Shown: one piece after another, positions 63,101-64,000 of the stretch | Numbering within the stretch: position 1 is the first letter of the stretch | Layout: the number at the start of each line of letters is the position of its first letter | Source of the DNA: Chrysoperla carnea | Lineage: Eukaryota; Arthropoda; Insecta; Neuroptera; Chrysopidae | Reading direction: 5' to 3' | Length of the DNA: 64,000 nucleotides | Assembly: GCF_905475395.1 (NCBI RefSeq) | Contig: NW_025408250.1 | Coordinates: 62,001-126,000 of the forward strand | Notes under the pieces: generated by a model | What the model was told of the DNA's origin: nothing | Databases searched by the model: none | The model's input: the letters and a program-made list of their open reading frames with translations, nothing else | Translations under genes and position numbers: made by a program

Positions 63101-63770
63101 TATTGGGGATAATTTGATGCTAATTGAATTAAATCAATCTGAACTCAAATTTGATAAACCAATTATCGTAGGAGCGACTGTTCTTGAACTATCCAAATAT
63201 CCAATGTTTGATTTTCATTATGGATGTATGAAAAAATGGTTCAATAACATTTCCCTTATGTATTCTGATACAGACAGCCTTGTATACCACATAATTAGAA
63301 CAGACACAGTAAATGAAAAAAATATATATGAAAGAATAAAGGAGAGTATTGACATGTTTGATACATCAGATTATCCCGAAAATAATGTTTACAAAATTCC
63401 TAGTGCAAATAAAAAAGTTTTAGGATGTTTCAAGGATGAAAGTAATGGTCAAATAATAACTCACTTTTGCTGTCTGAAAGCAAAAATGTATTCTTTCAAG
63501 ACTGAGCCAAGTGATGTTGTAAAAAAGGCTAAAGGTGTTGTCAAGTCTTGTTTAAAAAAAATATATTTTGAAGATTATGTAAATACTCTGTTTGACGAGG
63601 AACGTAATGCTATGTATAGTCATATGTATACAATTCAGTCTAAGAAATTTGAATTGTATACATTAAAGCAGAAAAAAAAAACTCTTTCTTCAGAAGATGA
63701 TAAGCGTGTGGTTTTAGAAAATAAAATTAACACATTGGCTTTAGGTCATAAGGAGATAATTAATTTGTAA
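60112..63770 (+). CDS. polB: Polinton protein-primed DNA polymerase B (Polinton 2)
   Basis: The open frame spans 1218 codons from 60114. No ATG occurs before 60420, and an AG acceptor at 60110-60111 marks it as a downstream exon. In order: an N-terminal Polinton-specific region; a C2H2-like finger (about 358-378); exonuclease motif I (D414, E416 in YSDFE); an endonuclease VII-like Cys/His cluster (CHIC at 506 to CNLN at 545, with VRDHCH); exonuclease II (NGSRYDF, 561-567); exonuclease III (709-713); palm motif A (D809), motif B (NNAMFGKTM, about 953) and motif C (D1052, D1054). The polymerase site looks intact. Exonuclease III reads Y-L-K-C-Y where the other copy and the family have Asp at the last position, which should weaken proofreading. 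It copies the element using a protein primer. Confidence 0.9.
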
Positions 63771-63809
63771 TATATATTTGTAAATAATTTGTAATATATA
63801 TTTGTAAAT
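63762..63809 (+). repeat. 24-bp tandem duplication across the polB stop codon
   Basis: The 24 bp at 63762-63785 are repeated exactly at 63786-63809. Each unit begins AATTTGTAATATATA, so the stop codon and the first 3' UTR bases are duplicated. An AATAAA follows near 63806. Confidence 0.9.
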
Positions 63810-63874
63810 AAAAAAAAAAAAAACATTTAATTAAAAAAAAATATTTTATTTATTTATACTGACATTTCATTTTA

Positions 63875-64000
63875 TTATAATAAATCCTTTTGAGGTATCC
63901 ATTGAGAATCCTTGAACCCCAACCATTTTACAAGCACCATATTTTTCCTCCTTTTTAAAATTTTTTCAACTAAATATATATCTGGATAATTTGTTTTCAA
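63875..64000 (-). CDS. int: Polinton 2 integrase, C-terminal end (runs off window)
   Basis: On the minus strand, the stop is at 63875-63877 and the frame is open to the window edge. The 41 visible codons match the chromodomain end of the integrase at 2217-3248, with N-Y-P-D-I-Y-L-V-E-K, V-K-W-L-G-F and W-I-P-Q-K-D-L-L. The gene converges on the polymerase exactly as in the first element, so the second element has the same order. The ATPase and capsid genes are expected beyond 64000. Confidence 0.9.
   Translation of the reverse strand: MKTNYPDIYLVEKILKRRKNMVLVKWLGFKDSQWIPQKDLL

Overview
The window looks like arthropod, probably insect, nuclear DNA. It is very AT-rich. Several genes have short introns (about 50-100 bp) with clean GT..AG ends, core promoters carry metazoan TATA boxes, and two Polinton/Maverick (adintovirus-like) DNA transposons flank a 42-kb satellite array. 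I cannot name the species; an endonuclease fragment near 58.5 kb resembles transposon proteins common in wasps and ants, which is only a weak hint.

Region 1-~12 kb is a nearly complete Polinton. Inverted repeat arms of at least 278 bp lie at 1-278 and 10995-11272. Between them are the 3' half of a protein-primed family-B DNA polymerase, a retrovirus-like integrase with a chromodomain, a PY-like protein and an FtsK/HerA-type packaging ATPase. A tightly packed capsid block follows on the + strand: small ORF, PLA2-like minor protein, adenain-like protease, penton, small basic protein, major capsid protein and a coiled-coil protein. After it come accessory genes, three of which can be assembled from several exons with the frame kept across every junction. 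The polymerase has lost its exonuclease half at the inner edge of the left arm, so this copy cannot replicate itself.

Region 12-13.4 kb is AT-rich DNA with a ~173-bp tandem repeat, a degenerate tRNA-like sequence and a 38-bp minisatellite. Region ~13.4-55.64 kb is one head-to-tail array of a 165-bp satellite, about 256 monomers, all in one orientation. It contains nested higher-order duplications and a recurrent 19-bp deletion variant. Because 165 is a multiple of 3 and one minus-strand frame lacks stops, the array shows ORFs of up to 1207 codons made of a 55-residue repeat. I read these as satellite artefacts, not genes.

Region 55.64-64 kb holds a second tRNA-like sequence, two small two-exon genes with good TATA boxes, a spliced endonuclease/exonuclease/phosphatase fragment, and the left part of a second Polinton in the same orientation as the first. 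This second copy has a long polymerase ORF containing all domains, but with one exonuclease aspartate replaced, followed by the 3' end of a convergent integrase that runs off the window.

In a Polinton the integrase inserts the element, the protein-primed polymerase copies it, and the ATPase, protease and capsid proteins suggest virion formation. Here the first copy keeps the packaging and capsid genes but has a broken polymerase, while the second keeps a polymerase.
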